This document shows, piece after piece, positions 54,521 to 64,000 of a stretch of DNA of 64,000 bases. Numbering within the stretch: the stretch's first letter is position 1; every line of letters begins with the position of its first letter. The translations under genes were made by a program, and so were the position numbers. The notes under the pieces are model-generated. The model saw only the letters and a list, made by a program, of their open reading frames with translations, searched no databases and was not told the origin of the DNA. Where the stretch lies: positions 40,831 through 104,830 of the forward strand of contig JALDNG010001311.1 in the NCBI GenBank assembly GCA_024349245.1, given 5' to 3'. The stretch is from Neodontobutis hainanensis. Its lineage: Eukaryota; Chordata; Actinopteri; Gobiiformes; Odontobutidae.

Positions 54521-55818
54521 CTGCCACATAATACACAAGATAAATAGTTACATTATTATATATTTCCTGATTCTCATAAATATATTTGCTAGGTTTTTAA
54601 AGTATAGATCATAAAACAATGCTAAAATACTTTTTTTTTGTTGAATTATTAGGAAGGCTGCTGCTTTTAGGGGTTTATTTGTTACTGCTCAGAGCTCCCT
54701 GTTCACAGACCATATCCCTTTACCGGAGGGTTGGTGGTTGAATTCCCGCACTCCCCAGAGTTCATACTTTCATTGTGCCCTTGGGCACCCACCTTGCCTC
54801 CAGTGCAACAGCTCTGGTGTATAAATGTGTGAGTCTGTAGGTGCAAAATGGCTGCTCTCCACCACCAGTATGTGACTGGAGTGAATGAATAATGGACTCT
54901 GTAAAGCATTTGAAGCCTTGAAAGCCAGACGACCTAAATCCAATCCTTTATTATTATTAATACTTCTACAACTGAAAAACACCACACAAACAAATGCAAA
55001 GATTTCTATTGAGACCTGTATACCCATTATCTTATTTTACAGAGAATTAAGTATCTATTACACAAAATAATGAGTGAGAAACAAGTTGTCTTTTGATGTG
55101 ACTCTATACCATGATCTGAATAAGTATTTCATTACACTGTCAAATCTTTTATTACTGTTGTGTAAACCCTGTATTCAACATCCCTCAAGCACAACATTCA
55201 AAGGCCGTGTATAATCCCTGTGAAACAATAGTCTCACAGCCCCACAATAAAAACTGTTTACATCATTCAACACCACAGACATTACTACTCATTTGAACTC
55301 ATAAACATCTGGCTTTCTCATTTCAGAATGATTAACTCCTCAGAATGAAAGACTCATCTCTAAGGCTTAGTGCATGTCCCCCCTAAAACAACACTGCATA
55401 ATATCACAAAGGACAATAAACCATTGTACTCTACCACACAGCCTACATTATTTATTCATAATAAATACAATAAATCATGAATAAATAAAGAAATAAAAAG
55501 ACAATAGATTAAAAAAATTTGACTAAAAACAAGATTTCCTGCAGAAAATTATTCCACAAGCAGAAACACAGCTAAAATGATCACCAAATCAAAAAAATAA
55601 AAAGTCAAGAAAATGTACACAAATGCCCAAGCTGTGTGCTTTCAGCTCTCACGTCTTGTCAATATTTGCTCAGCAGACAGTGTGTTTAAAGCCATGCTAA
55701 TCCATCAACAATCAAACACAGTTTTACTGTAGAAAAAGCAGGAAGAAGAGACTGCAGGGACCATGTAACAATGGGTTGCATACATGGCTATTATTTTAAT
55801 ATTTCTTAAATTAAAATG
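54521..55818. other. Non-coding; 54.7-54.9 kb SINE-like scrap, then possible 3'-UTR
   Basis: 54720-54895 has a SINE-like body (GTGCCCTTGGGCA, TTGCCTCCAGTGCAACAGC) without a clear head or tail. 55080-55818 is AT-rich and follows the stop codon of the thioesterase exon on the minus strand, so it may be its 3'-UTR. Confidence 0.4.
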
Positions 55819-55934
55819 TTATAACTTGGATGTGATGTTTGACAGGTTCTTCTTTAGAAAAACTAGTATCTTCCTCCAGGCATCTTCTTGAGCGAAGCAG
55901 TGACAGGCAGGCTCCCCACCCCACAGCATCGTTC
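55819..55934 (-). CDS. Acyl-CoA thioesterase (ACOT/BAAT family) C-terminal exon, peroxisomal signal
   Basis: The minus strand has acceptor GTGTGTGTCCAG, then 116 bp ending in TAA. It reads TMLWGGEPACHCFAQEDAWR, KILVFLKKNLSNITSKL, stop. The WGGEP..H..AQEDAWK block is the C-terminal signature of acyl-CoA thioesterase / bile-acid-CoA amino-acid acyltransferase proteins and supplies the catalytic His of the Ser-Asp-His triad. The final SKL is a canonical type-1 peroxisomal targeting signal, so the enzyme would hydrolyse acyl-CoAs in peroxisomes. No upstream exon is visible to 64,000; an R4 LINE and an L2 LINE occupy that space. It is therefore either a real gene with a long intron or an orphan exon. 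Confidence 0.8.
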
Positions 55935-56118
55935 CTGGACACACAGAAACACACATCACCAGTTACCAGATCATAAAGCCACAGGTGGATGTTTTCATCT
56001 ATACATACATATTTAAACTGCCAAATAAAAAATAAAATACAGAAATATATAAATGAGTGTGCTCACTGTCAAATAATTGTTTAAATAGGACAAGAAATGC
56101 TGAATAAAGGGGGCAGGG
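55935..56118. other. Intron-like sequence 5' of the thioesterase exon
   Basis: AT-rich, no further exon seen. Confidence 0.5.
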
Positions 56119-56338
56119 GCACCCATAGCTCAGTGGGTAGAGTAGTCGTCATTCAACACGAAGGTAGGCGGTTCAATTTTCACTCTCCCCAAGGTTTATA
56201 TTGTCGTTGTATCCTTGGGCAAGACACTTAACCCATCTTGCCTCCAGTGGCTGTAACACTGGTAATTACTGTAGAACAATGTAAGTCGCTTTGGATAAAA
56301 GCGCCAGCTAAATGAAAAAATGTAATGTAAATGTAACA
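56119..56338 (+). repeat. tRNA-derived SINE with L2-type tail
   Basis: A box TAGCTCAGTGGGTAGAG (56126-56142) and a diverged B box GGTTCAATTTTC (56170-56181), the TATCCTTGGGCAAGACACTT body, then the 3' tail GTAAGTCGCTTTGGATAAAA plus GCGCCAGCTAAATGA and a TGTAA-rich end. That tail matches the 3' end of the L2 LINE at 60561-60640 (reverse strand). Not a functional tRNA gene. Confidence 0.85.
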
Positions 56339-56831
56339 CAGTAGACCCGGTTCAAATCTGGAATGGGATCCTCTATCTTGCCCTGTTTCCTGTCAAACTA
56401 TCAATAAAAGCAAAAATGCCCAAAATAATATTGTTAAAATAATGCTGAATTAGAAATAAATATTTTTATTTAGATAAAAATAAATAAATAAATAAAATCC
56501 CTATATTTATTTTGCGTGTGCATTGATTTCCACATTAATATTTTATGCATTTATTTCACATTTTATTTATTTCTCGGTTTTTGTCACCAAATTAAATTGA
56601 GTTGGTCTTGTTACAGTCATTGGATCCCTTTTAGTTGAATACTTCGCTTTGTTTCAGCTGACGCCATTCTGTAAAAGTTGGGACAAGGTTGACTCGAGCG
56701 CTCGTCCTTGGTCTAACTGACGCTTTCTCTTCCTAGAATCTTCGGACAAAGGTTTTCTTTGTCTTTTGGTGGCTCCGCCAGTGATGATTAAATGAACGTG
56801 AAAATGACCCGAGACTTGTGTTGTGTCGATG
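56339..56831. other. Spacer before the (TA)n tract
   Basis: AT-rich with (AAAT)n-like words at 56470-56500. The minus strand at 56650-56800 is open but merges with the (TA)n artefact ORF; no gene called. Confidence 0.45.
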
Positions 56832-56832
56832 G

Positions 56833-56878
<46 letters not shown>

Positions 56879-56906
56879 TATGTAAATATATATATATGTA
56901 TATATG

Positions 56907-56973
<67 letters not shown>

Positions 56974-56974
56974 A
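56832..56974. repeat. (TA)n microsatellite at the 3' end of the R4 LINE
   Basis: Long TA repeat with a few TG/AAA interruptions, directly after the 3' end of the minus-strand LINE. Confidence 0.95.
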
Positions 56975-57233
56975 AAACAAAACAAAAAAATAAAAACTTT
57001 GTCCTTCACCCTCCGTGGGTGGTCTCATCCTTCAAGCTCGGGTCCTCTACCAGAGGCCTGGGAGCTTGAGGGTTCAGCGCAGTATCTTTGTTGTTCCTAG
57101 TACTGCACTTTTCTGGATTGAGATGTCTGGTGTTCTTCCAGGGATCTGCTGTAGCCACTCTTCCAGTTTGGGGTCACTGCCCGAGTGCTCCGATGACCAT
57201 GGGCACCACTGTCGCCTTCACCTTCCAAGTCTT

Positions 57234-58390
57234 TTATAGCTCTTCTCTGAGCCCTTGGTATTTCTCTAGTTTCTCATGTTCCTTTTTCCTGATGTTGCAA
57301 TCACTTGGTATTGTCACATCAACCACAACGGCTTTCCTCTGCTGTTTGTCCACCACCACGATGTCTGGTTGGTTCGCCATTACCATTCTGTCAGTCTGAA
57401 TCTGGAAGTCCCACAGGATCTTGGCTCGGTCATTCTCTACCACTTTTGGAGGTGTTTCCCACTTTGACCTCAGGGTTTCCAGTCCGTACTCGTGCAGATG
57501 TTCCTGTACACAATGCCAGCCACTTGGTTATGGCGTTCCATGTATGCTTTTCCTGCCACCCTGCAGTTAAGTGTTGGATTGTCTCAGGGGCCTGTTTGCA
57601 CAGCCTACACCTTGGGTCTTGTCTGGTGTGGTAGATCTGGGCCTCTATTGTTCTGGTGCTCAGGGCTTGTTCCTGTGGAGCCATGATGAGTGCCTCTGTG
57701 CTGTCCTTCAGTCCAGCACATTCTAGCCATTGGTAGGATTTCGTGATATCAGCCACTTCAGTTATATTCCGGTGGTACATCCCATGTAGGGGTTTGTCCT
57801 CCCATGACGGTCCCTCCTCCAGCTTCTCTTCCTCTGTTCCCCATTGCCTGAGACATTCACTAAGCACGTCATCTGTTGGGGCCTTATCTTTGATGTACTT
57901 GTGGATCTTGGATGTTTCATCCTGGATAGTGGCTTTCACACTCACTATTCCACGGCCGCCTTCCTTATGGCTAGCGTACAGTCTCAGGGTGCTGGATTTG
58001 GGATGGAACCCTCCATGCATGGTGAGGAGCTTTCGTGTCTTAACGTCTGTGGTCTGTATCTCTTCCTTTGGCCACCTTATTATTCCCGCAGGGTATCTGA
58101 TCACTGGCAGGACGTAGCTGTTTATTGCCCGTGCCTTGTTCTTGCCATTGAGCTGACTTCTTAGGACTTGCCTTACTCGTTGGAGGTATTTGGCAGTTGC
58201 TGTTTTCCTTGTTACCTCTTCAAGGTTGCTATTTGCCTGTGGAATTCCATGGTACTTGTAAACATCCTCAATGTCTGCTATTGTTCTATCTGGTAGTGAG
58301 ACCCCTTCTGTGTGGACTACCTTCCCTCTCTTTGTCACCATTCGACTACACTTCTCAAGCCCGAATGACATCCCAATGTCAGAGCTGTAG
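57234..58390 (-). pseudogene. R4 LINE thumb, zinc knuckle and restriction-like endonuclease
   Basis: Open frame 58371-57430 (starting MSFGLEKCSRMVTKRGK) carries the RT thumb and a zinc-knuckle region CRLCKQAPETIQHLTAGW, in which the last expected Cys is Trp. After a frameshift near 57445, the frame 57443-57234 holds the nuclease core: ILWDFQIQTDR, ANQPDIVVVDKQQRKAVVVD and VTIPSD, the PD-(D/E)XK-type signature of this clade. Confidence 0.85.
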
Positions 58391-58406
58391 ATCCTGGTGG
58401 TTTGGA

Positions 58407-59816
58407 TCAGTGAGTCAATGTCCCGCTCTTAGTGTATGGCTTGATGTCATCCATGTAGAGAAGGTGACTGATGGTGGCCCCATTCCTGAGTCGGTATCCA
58501 TAGCCAGTCTTGTTGATTTTTTGGCTGAGGGGGTTCAGACCTATGCAGAACAGCAGTGGGGACAGAGCATCTCCTTGGTATATGCCACATTTGATGGATA
58601 CTTGTGCAAGTGGCTTGCCATTGGCCTCAAGGGTGGTTATCCATAGCCTCATCGAGTTTGCAATGAAGTGTCTTAGAGTCCTGTTGATGTTGTACATCTC
58701 CAAGCATTCAGTGATCCATGTGTGTTGCATTGAGTCATATGCTTTCTTGTAATCAATCCAGGCAGTGCACAGGTTGGTGTGTCGAGTTCTGCAGTCTTGG
58801 GTGAGTGTTCTGTCAACCAGGAGTTGGTGTTTGGCTCCTCTGGTTTCTTTGCCGATGCCCTTCTGTGCTTTGCTCATGTATTGATCAATGTGCCCACTTA
58901 TCTTAGCCGCGATGATGCCTGACATGAGCTTCCATGTTGTGGAGAGACAGGTTATTGGCCGATAGTTGGATGGGACTGTACCCTTTGTGGGATCCTTCAG
59001 GATCAGGATTGTACGCCCTTCGGTAAGCCATTCAGGGTGCGTCCCATCCCTTAGCAGCTGGTTCATTTGTGCTGCAAGGCGCTCATGGAGTGCAGTGAAC
59101 TTCTTTAGCCAGTAGGTGTGGATCCTGTCAGGGCCCGGTGCTGTCCAGTTTTTCATACCTGAGACTCTTTCTTGGATGTCTGCCGCTGTGATGGTAACTG
59201 GATTCTGTTCAGGGAGGTTGCTGTGGTCCTCTCTCAGAGCCACCAGCCACTGTGCATCGCTGTTGTGTGATGCCTCCCTCTCCCATATACTTTTCCAGTA
59301 TTGTTCAGTTTCCAGCCTTGGTGGGTCGGCTCTGCTGTTATTTTTACCCTGCCACTGAGCGTACACTTTCGCAGGTTGAGTTGCGAACAGCCGGTTTATT
59401 CTTCTGGCTTCATTCTCTCTTGTGTACCTCTTTAGGCAGCAGGCTAAGGCCTGGAGCCTTTGTTTGGCATTTTCTAGTGCTTCAGGTATGGGCATCTGGT
59501 TGTACCTATTGGGTACTTGTTTTCTCATTGAACCTTTCTTGGCCTCTGTCAGTTGGTTCACTTCTCTCAGTGCCTTCTTGATTTTAGCCTCCAGCCTTTG
59601 TTTCCATGGTGGGTATTGTTTCTCATGGTTGCTCTTATAGCCAAGCATCTCGAGGATCACCGCTGCTGAGGTGTATGTCAGCTCATTGGTTTCAGTGATG
59701 GTTGTGGTAGGGATCGCACTCAATGCTGCATTCACATCTTCTAGGAGACTTTCTGATGGTACTTCCCTTAGCCGTTGTAGTTGGCGGCGGGGTTGCCTTT
59801 CATTCATCCTAGCCAT
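58407..59816 (-). CDS. R4 LINE reverse transcriptase part
   Basis: 469-aa open frame. Pre-RT basic/coiled region (residues 1-200), then NWTAPGPDRIHTYWLKKF (about 226-243), VPSNYRPITCLSTTWKLMSG, CTAWIDYKKAYDSMQHTWI (catalytic Asp in DYKKAYDS), GIYQGDALSPLLFCIGLNPL and LLYMDDIKPY (YMDD catalytic pair). The frame ends prematurely at KSGTLTH because of a one-base loss; the downstream sequence resumes in the neighbouring frame. Confidence 0.9.
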   Translation of the reverse strand: MARMNERQPRRQLQRLREVPSESLLEDVNAALSAIPTTTITETNELTYTSAAVILEMLGYKSNHEKQYPPWKQRLEAKIKKALREVNQLTEAKKGSMRKQVPNRYNQMPIPEALENAKQRLQALACCLKRYTRENEARRINRLFATQPAKVYAQWQGKNNSRADPPRLETEQYWKSIWEREASHNSDAQWLVALREDHSNLPEQNPVTITAADIQERVSGMKNWTAPGPDRIHTYWLKKFTALHERLAAQMNQLLRDGTHPEWLTEGRTILILKDPTKGTVPSNYRPITCLSTTWKLMSGIIAAKISGHIDQYMSKAQKGIGKETRGAKHQLLVDRTLTQDCRTRHTNLCTAWIDYKKAYDSMQHTWITECLEMYNINRTLRHFIANSMRLWITTLEANGKPLAQVSIKCGIYQGDALSPLLFCIGLNPLSQKINKTGYGYRLRNGATISHLLYMDDIKPYTKSGTLTH

Positions 59817-60187
59817 GATCTTGTCTTTCAGGTCAGTCGCTGCCTCTCAACGTTATTGCACTTGTTGGGGTTTCGTACCCAATCTCTGGTTGGGAGCCCC
59901 CGTTGGCTCCCCTGACCTCTCATCCTGGCTCACCCTTGCCGTAGCATTTGTGTTGTATCTCGTCAATCTCAAGTTGTAATAGCAGTTGCCGCTTGTGGAT
60001 GTTGGAACACTGAGCTACTAGTTGCTTTGATGTAAGCGTGGACTGTGGGTTTCGAAGTAACCATTCATCCCACATCCTCTTCATGTAACCCCTCTGACTG
60101 GGGTTACTGGAGTAGTAGCATTCCAACAGAGCCTTGTTATCGCATCTCGCCCATCTCCGTGTTGTTCTTGTTCCTGCTCTTGTTCCA

Positions 60188-60191
<4 letters not shown>

Positions 60192-60239
<48 letters not shown>
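60192..60239. repeat. (TA)n microsatellite at the 5' end of the R4 LINE
   Basis: About 24 TA units ending TATACACGCAC. Together with 56832-56974 it brackets the LINE. Confidence 0.93.
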
Positions 60240-60241
<2 letters not shown>

Positions 60242-60560
60242 GCACAAATTAGAGGAAAACAATGTTGTTGTCTGTGAATCTCCTGCACATTCAGACATTC
60301 ACAAATAAATGCAATAACCACAAATAAATGACACAAAGTCCTGGAGCAACTCAATTGTCATTATGGGGTGAGCTGTATCGCATCAGAACCCCAACTGGGG
60401 TCAGAGGGAATAGTTTATCCTCTGAGTGCAGTGTGACTGAAAATTCAGGCATCATAAGGGGCCTTTAAACAGGGATGAGAGCTTTTAAATTAAATTTGCA
60501 CCTCATCTTGAAATTGTCCGGTTCAGTACAAGCCATTCTTAGCCAAAGCATTTACAAAAT
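60240..60560. other. Spacer between the R4 and L2 LINEs
   Basis: No gene or recognised repeat. Confidence 0.5.
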
Positions 60561-61015
60561 ATTTACATTTACATTTACATTTACATTTAGTCATTTAGCA
60601 GACGCTTTTATCCAAAGCGACTTACAAGTGAAGAAAACAATGGAAGCAATTTCAACAACACAAGGTAACAAAAGCATAAGTGCACAAAAACTAGTCAGTT
60701 AAAAACCTAGCACAGCATACAAAGCTAAGGATAGGAAAGATTTATTTATTTTTTTATTTTTTTAAGAAGGAATTGATAGAAGGAAGTTAAGAATTTAGTG
60801 TTTGTCAGTCAGGTGTTGACAAAAGAGATATGTTTTCAAGCGTTTTTAAATATGTCTACAGAATCTGCTGATCTTGTAGCAGCAGGTAGATCATTCCACC
60901 AATGTGGAACAGATCCAGAGAAAGTACGTGAGAGGATTTTTTCCTTTTTGGGATGGTGCAACCAGACGTTGTTCATTAGCAGATCGCAGGGATCTGGTAG
61001 GAACATAGGTCTGTA

Positions 61016-62350
61016 TCAGTAAGTGAAGATATGAGGGGCGGAGCCAGTGGTGGTCTTGTAGGCCAAGAGCATAGCTTTGAACTTAATACGTGCCTCAACC
61101 GGGAGCCAATGTAACCTAATGAGGAGAGGAGTTACATGCGCTCTCTTCGGTTCTTTAAAGACCACTCTTGCTGCTGCATTCTGGATGAGCTGCAGAGGTT
61201 TAGTTGTGCAGGCAGGAGTCCAGCCAGAAGAGCATTGCAATAATCCAGTTTGGACAAGACAAGAGCCTGAACTAGGATTTGCGTCGAGTGCTCCGATAGG
61301 AAAGGTCTAATTTTCCTAATGTTGTAGAGGATGAATCTACAGGACCTGGTGGTGCTGGCAACATGGTTGATCATCAATTACCACTCCCAGATTTCTGGCA
61401 GTGCTGGACGGTGTAATGGTTGATGAGCCTAGTTGAATGGAGAGGTTGTGGCGGGTCTTTGGGTTGGCAGGAATCACTAGCAGTTCTGTTTTACCAAGGT
61501 TCAGCTGCAGGTGATGGTCCTGCATCCAAAGTGAGATGTCACTCAGGCACGAAACACGAGCAGAGACCGTCGGATCATCAGGTTGAAATGACAAGTGGAG
61601 TTGAGTGTCATCCGCATAGCAGTGATATAAAAGCCATGCTTCTGAATGACAGAGCCAAGAGATGTCATGTATATGGAAAAGAGTAGCGGTCCAAGCACTG
61701 AGCCCTGTGGCACCCCTGTATTAAGATGTTGGGACTCAGAGACCTCATCTCTCCAGGATACTCTGAATGACCTACCCGAGAGGTAAGACTTGAACCATTG
61801 CAACGCCATTCCAGAGACACCCATCGCACTGAGAGAAGACAAGAGGATGTGATGGTTAACAGTGTCAAAGGCAGCAGACAGATCCAGTAAGATGAGGACA
61901 GATGACTTGGATGTTGCCTTTGCCAGTCTCAGGGCTTCGATGACTGAGAGCAGTGCAGTTTCGGTGGAATGTCCGCTCTTGAACCCAGACTGGTTCTGGT
62001 CCAGGAGGTTGTTTCGTGTGAGAAAGGAGGAGAGCTGGTTAAACACAACTCGCTCCAGAGCTTTGGCAGTAAAGGGAAGGAGGGAAACCGGTCTGTAGTT
62101 TTCTAACAGTGAAGGGTTGAGAGTGGGTTTCTTAAGTAGTGGTGTGATGCGGGCCTCTTTGAAAGCTGTGGGAATGACCCAGTGGAGAGAGATGAGTTGA
62201 TGATGTGGGTGAGTGCAGGCACGACAGATGGAGAGATGGCCTGAAGGAGATGTGTGGGGATGGGATCTAGCGGGCAGGTGGTTGGGTGGTTAGAACTAAT
62301 GACCTTGGATACGTCCGCTTCAGTTAGAGGAGAAAAAGAAGGGAGCAAAC
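61016..62350 (-). pseudogene. L2 LINE reverse transcriptase, frameshifted
   Basis: RT motifs: CPLDPIPTHLLQAISP (62285-62240), NQSGFKSGHSTETALLSVIE and LILLDLSAAFDTVNHHILLS (62000-61860), GVPQGSVLGPLLFSIY (61720-61673). The YADDTQL catalytic block is present at about 61626-61602 but in a different frame from the preceding segment. Then ARNLGVVIDDQ, LDYCNALLAG, LQLIQNAAARVVF and HVTPLLIRLHWLPVEARIKF. At least three frameshifts. Confidence 0.88.
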
Positions 62351-62679
62351 ACGTATCAGGGGTGTGAAAGAGTTCAGCAGGTGCTGGCGCAGAAAACTGA
62401 CTGCTGATGGCGGTTGTTTTCTTTACAAAGAAAGATGCAAAATCATCAGCTGTTAACTCTGATGAAGGAGGGGGAGCAGGCGGACAAAGGAGGGCAGAGA
62501 AGGTTTTAAAGAGAGTGCGTGAGTCAGGTGAGTTGATTAACTTAGAATGGTAGTAGTCAGTTTTTGCAGAAGTGACATCAGCAGAGAAATTAGAGAGGAG
62601 AGACTGGTAGATAGAGAGGTCAGTGAGATCTTTTGACTTGCGCCATTTTCTCTCAGCTGACCGGAGGCTGGTGCGATGC

Positions 62680-63747
62680 TCACGAGAACATTGGATAACC
62701 AGGGGCAGACGAGGATGTACGAGCTGGTCTGGATATAAGAGGGCATAAGTTGTCCAGACAGGATGTAAGAGTGGAGCACAGAGTGTCAGTGGCAGTGTTG
62801 GTGTTTAAAAGCGAGAGCTCCTCAAGAGGGGGAAGCGCAGAAGAGACGGCAGAGGAAAAGCGGGAGGGACTGAGTGAACGCAGGTTACGTCGGAAAGTGA
62901 CCAGCGGTAAAACTGTTGCGGTGTCTGGAGAAGTTAGATCGAGGTCAAGAGTTACGAAGAAATGATCCGACGTGTGCAGAGGTGTGACCTGAGTATGCCG
63001 AGTGGAGCAGGACCTTATGTAGATGAGATCTAGTTGGTTACCAGACTTGTGAGTTGCTGGTGTGGAGACCTGCTTGAGGTCAAATGATGCAGTCAGGTTA
63101 TTGAAGTTAGCAGCCTGTGGCTTTTCAAGGTGGATGTTGAAGTCTCCTAATACCACCAGAGGAGTACCATCCTCAGGGAAGGATGAAAGAAGCACATCCA
63201 ACTCCTCCAAGAAATGTCCAAGCTGACCTGGGGGTCGATAGATAACTACAAAGTGACTTTTAACAGGGTGGGTGATGGTAACAGCATGAAACTCGAAGGA
63301 GCTGTTGTCACACAAGGGTGCTAGCTGTTTGAACTTCCAGTCAGTAGGGATAAGTAATCCGGTCCCTCCACCCCTTCCTGTGAGGCGAGGACTGTGGGAG
63401 AAAGTGTGATTATGGGAGAGGGCAGCGAGAGTGGCAGAGTCCTCTGGTTTGATCCATGTTTCTGTAAGTGCTACAACTGAAAGACCAGAATGTTGAACAA
63501 AAGCGGTAATGAAATCAGCTTTGTTCACAGCAGACTGGCAGTTCCACAAGCCTATTGAGAAAGTAGAAGAGGCAGTTATGGATGGTGATATAACATGCAG
63601 ATTGTTATGGTTGCATCTCCTTTTGCGTAAAACAGATGAAAATGTCCGTGGAGAAATGACAGTGGGAATTTGAAAACACATTGAAGAGGAGCAGAAAAAA
63701 CAATAGACAGTAGAGAGTAAAGTATAAATAGTAAGTTTTAAGTGCAA
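62680..63747 (-). CDS. L2 LINE apurinic-type endonuclease
   Basis: 355-aa open frame. Endonuclease motifs: GLWNCQSAVNKADFI (about residues 67-81), LSVVALTETWIKPEDSATLA (catalytic Glu; 88-107), RGGGTGLLIP, VIYRPPGQLG, PLVVLGDFNIHL (catalytic Asp/Asn; 196-207), NQLDLIYIRSCS and a final TSDHFFVTLDLDL (catalytic SDH). The domain is complete; the frame then stops where the RT linker should continue. Confidence 0.9.
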   Translation of the reverse strand: MHLKLTIYTLLSTVYCFFCSSSMCFQIPTVISPRTFSSVLRKRRCNHNNLHVISPSITASSTFSIGLWNCQSAVNKADFITAFVQHSGLSVVALTETWIKPEDSATLAALSHNHTFSHSPRLTGRGGGTGLLIPTDWKFKQLAPLCDNSSFEFHAVTITHPVKSHFVVIYRPPGQLGHFLEELDVLLSSFPEDGTPLVVLGDFNIHLEKPQAANFNNLTASFDLKQVSTPATHKSGNQLDLIYIRSCSTRHTQVTPLHTSDHFFVTLDLDLTSPDTATVLPLVTFRRNLRSLSPSRFSSAVSSALPPLEELSLLNTNTATDTLCSTLTSCLDNLCPLISRPARTSSSAPGYPMFS

Positions 63748-64000
63748 ACAATAGGTACAAAAAGTGCAATACTCAAGTGCCCTGCGTGGTGGAGTCGAGT
63801 GCAGGTAGAGTCGATGGTCTTTACTCTCTTAGGTCTTCACGCGAATAGGGCTGCCGCGACCGCTGCCGCGGTGGTTCACACTTATATACCCGTCTGATTC
63901 AAGAATTGAATTCAGCAGGTCACGCCTCCAAAAGGCCGTAAACAACTCAAACGAAACCAGGCGGCGAGCAGGTGAGAGTGAACGCCGGTGCACCACGTGA

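Larger units (their letters stand above)
56975..60191 (-). mobile_element. R4-clade LINE (Dong/Rex6-type), nearly complete, flanked by (TA)n
   Basis: Single-ORF layout on the minus strand: N-terminal helical region (about 60180-59920), RT domain, then a C-terminal zinc-knuckle and a restriction-like endonuclease downstream of RT, the arrangement of R2/R4/NeSL elements rather than AP-endonuclease LINEs. Both ends run straight into (TA)n. Lesions: a missing base near 58415, another near 57445, a stop near 57235 and one more near 57170. It is otherwise open over long stretches, so it looks fairly recent. Confidence 0.88.
60561..63995 (-). mobile_element. L2-clade LINE, nearly full length, reaching the window edge
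   Basis: On the minus strand: GC-rich 5' region (63995-63750), AP-type endonuclease (63747-62680), reverse transcriptase in several frames (62350-61016) and a 3' end GTAAGTCGCTTTGGATAAAA, GCGTCTGCTAAATGACTAA followed by a (TGTAAA)n tail at 60561-60590. The simple-repeat tail and motif set mark the L2 clade. Several frameshifts make it inactive. The 5' end may extend past 64,000. Confidence 0.88.

Noticed and set aside
56792..57028. Overlapping ORFs encoding long Ile-Tyr repeats on both strands
   Set aside because: They are translations of (TA)n microsatellites; similar ones at 9655-9858 and 59920-60354 were ignored for the same reason, apart from the real LINE N-terminus downstream of the last one.
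57015..59979. Plus-strand ORFs across 57.0-60.0 kb
   Set aside because: They are antisense shadows of the R4 LINE, which has RT and nuclease motifs on the minus strand.

Overview
The window looks like nuclear DNA of a ray-finned (teleost) fish. It is intron-rich and AT-rich, has long (TA)n tracts and 20-30-base A runs, and is packed with teleost-type transposable elements: Rex3/RTE, L2, R4-clade and Rex1-like LINEs, tRNA-derived SINEs, Tc1 relics, a DIRS element, Ty3/gypsy elements and endogenous retroviral copies. I see no operons, bacterial genes, CRISPR arrays or genuine tRNA/rRNA genes. Assignments rest on reading motifs, splice sites and terminal repeats by eye; no database search was possible.

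Host genes. The main host gene is a type I phosphatidylinositol-4-phosphate 5-kinase, closest to PIP5K1B, on the minus strand from about 23.97 kb down to about 11.1 kb. A TATA-type promoter and 5'-UTR exon lie at 23.85-23.97 kb, and ten coding exons with consensus splice sites run from 22,441 to 12,649. A probable C-terminal exon lies near 11.1 kb. Exons 8 and 10 each carry a reading-frame lesion, so the locus as assembled cannot encode a full-length kinase. A second host fragment at 55,819-55,934 (minus) is the 3'-terminal coding exon of an acyl-CoA thioesterase of the ACOT/BAAT family ending in the peroxisomal signal SKL. A third, at 40.4-40.9 kb (minus), resembles the teleost multicopy G2E3/HECT-like family and is broken.

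Mobile elements, left to right. 0.1-7.7 kb: a minus-strand endogenous retrovirus with paired LTRs and a TTAC target duplication, keeping env remnants but no recognisable gag or pol, with a DNA transposon (0.8-3.1 kb, MADF-type gene relic) nested in it. 8.0-8.8 kb: a relic LTR of the same family split by a SINE. 16-20.6 kb: a LINE fragment, a SINE, a dispersed repeat, and a Tc1 element with a LINE inside it, all in pip5k1b introns. 23.99-24.4 kb: a LINE fragment abutting the pip5k1b promoter. 25.7-26.1 kb: a Tc1 3' end. 26.2-32.0 kb: a near-complete DIRS retrotransposon with inverted termini, internal complementary region, gag, RT, RNase H, methyltransferase-like domain and tyrosine recombinase. 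33.3-35.5 kb: an LTR-like repeat, a DIRS deletion derivative and a gypsy fragment in series. 36.5-40.3 kb: a very young gypsy insertion (LTRs differing by one base, TCGCA duplication) lacking integrase. 41.1-45.1 kb: three LINE fragments (L2, Rex1-like, Rex3/RTE). 45.2-51.8 kb: an LTR with a tRNA-His primer binding site followed by about 6 kb with no coding signal. 51.9-52.4 kb: a solo LTR with a GGTTC duplication. 57.0-60.2 kb: a nearly complete R4-clade LINE flanked on both sides by (TA)n. 60.6-64 kb: a nearly full-length L2 LINE running to the window edge.

Overall this is a host-gene interval repeatedly invaded by elements of different ages. Single-base indels recur in host exons, LINE ORFs, DIRS pol and between the gypsy LTRs, so some apparent gene breaks could be assembly errors rather than true decay.
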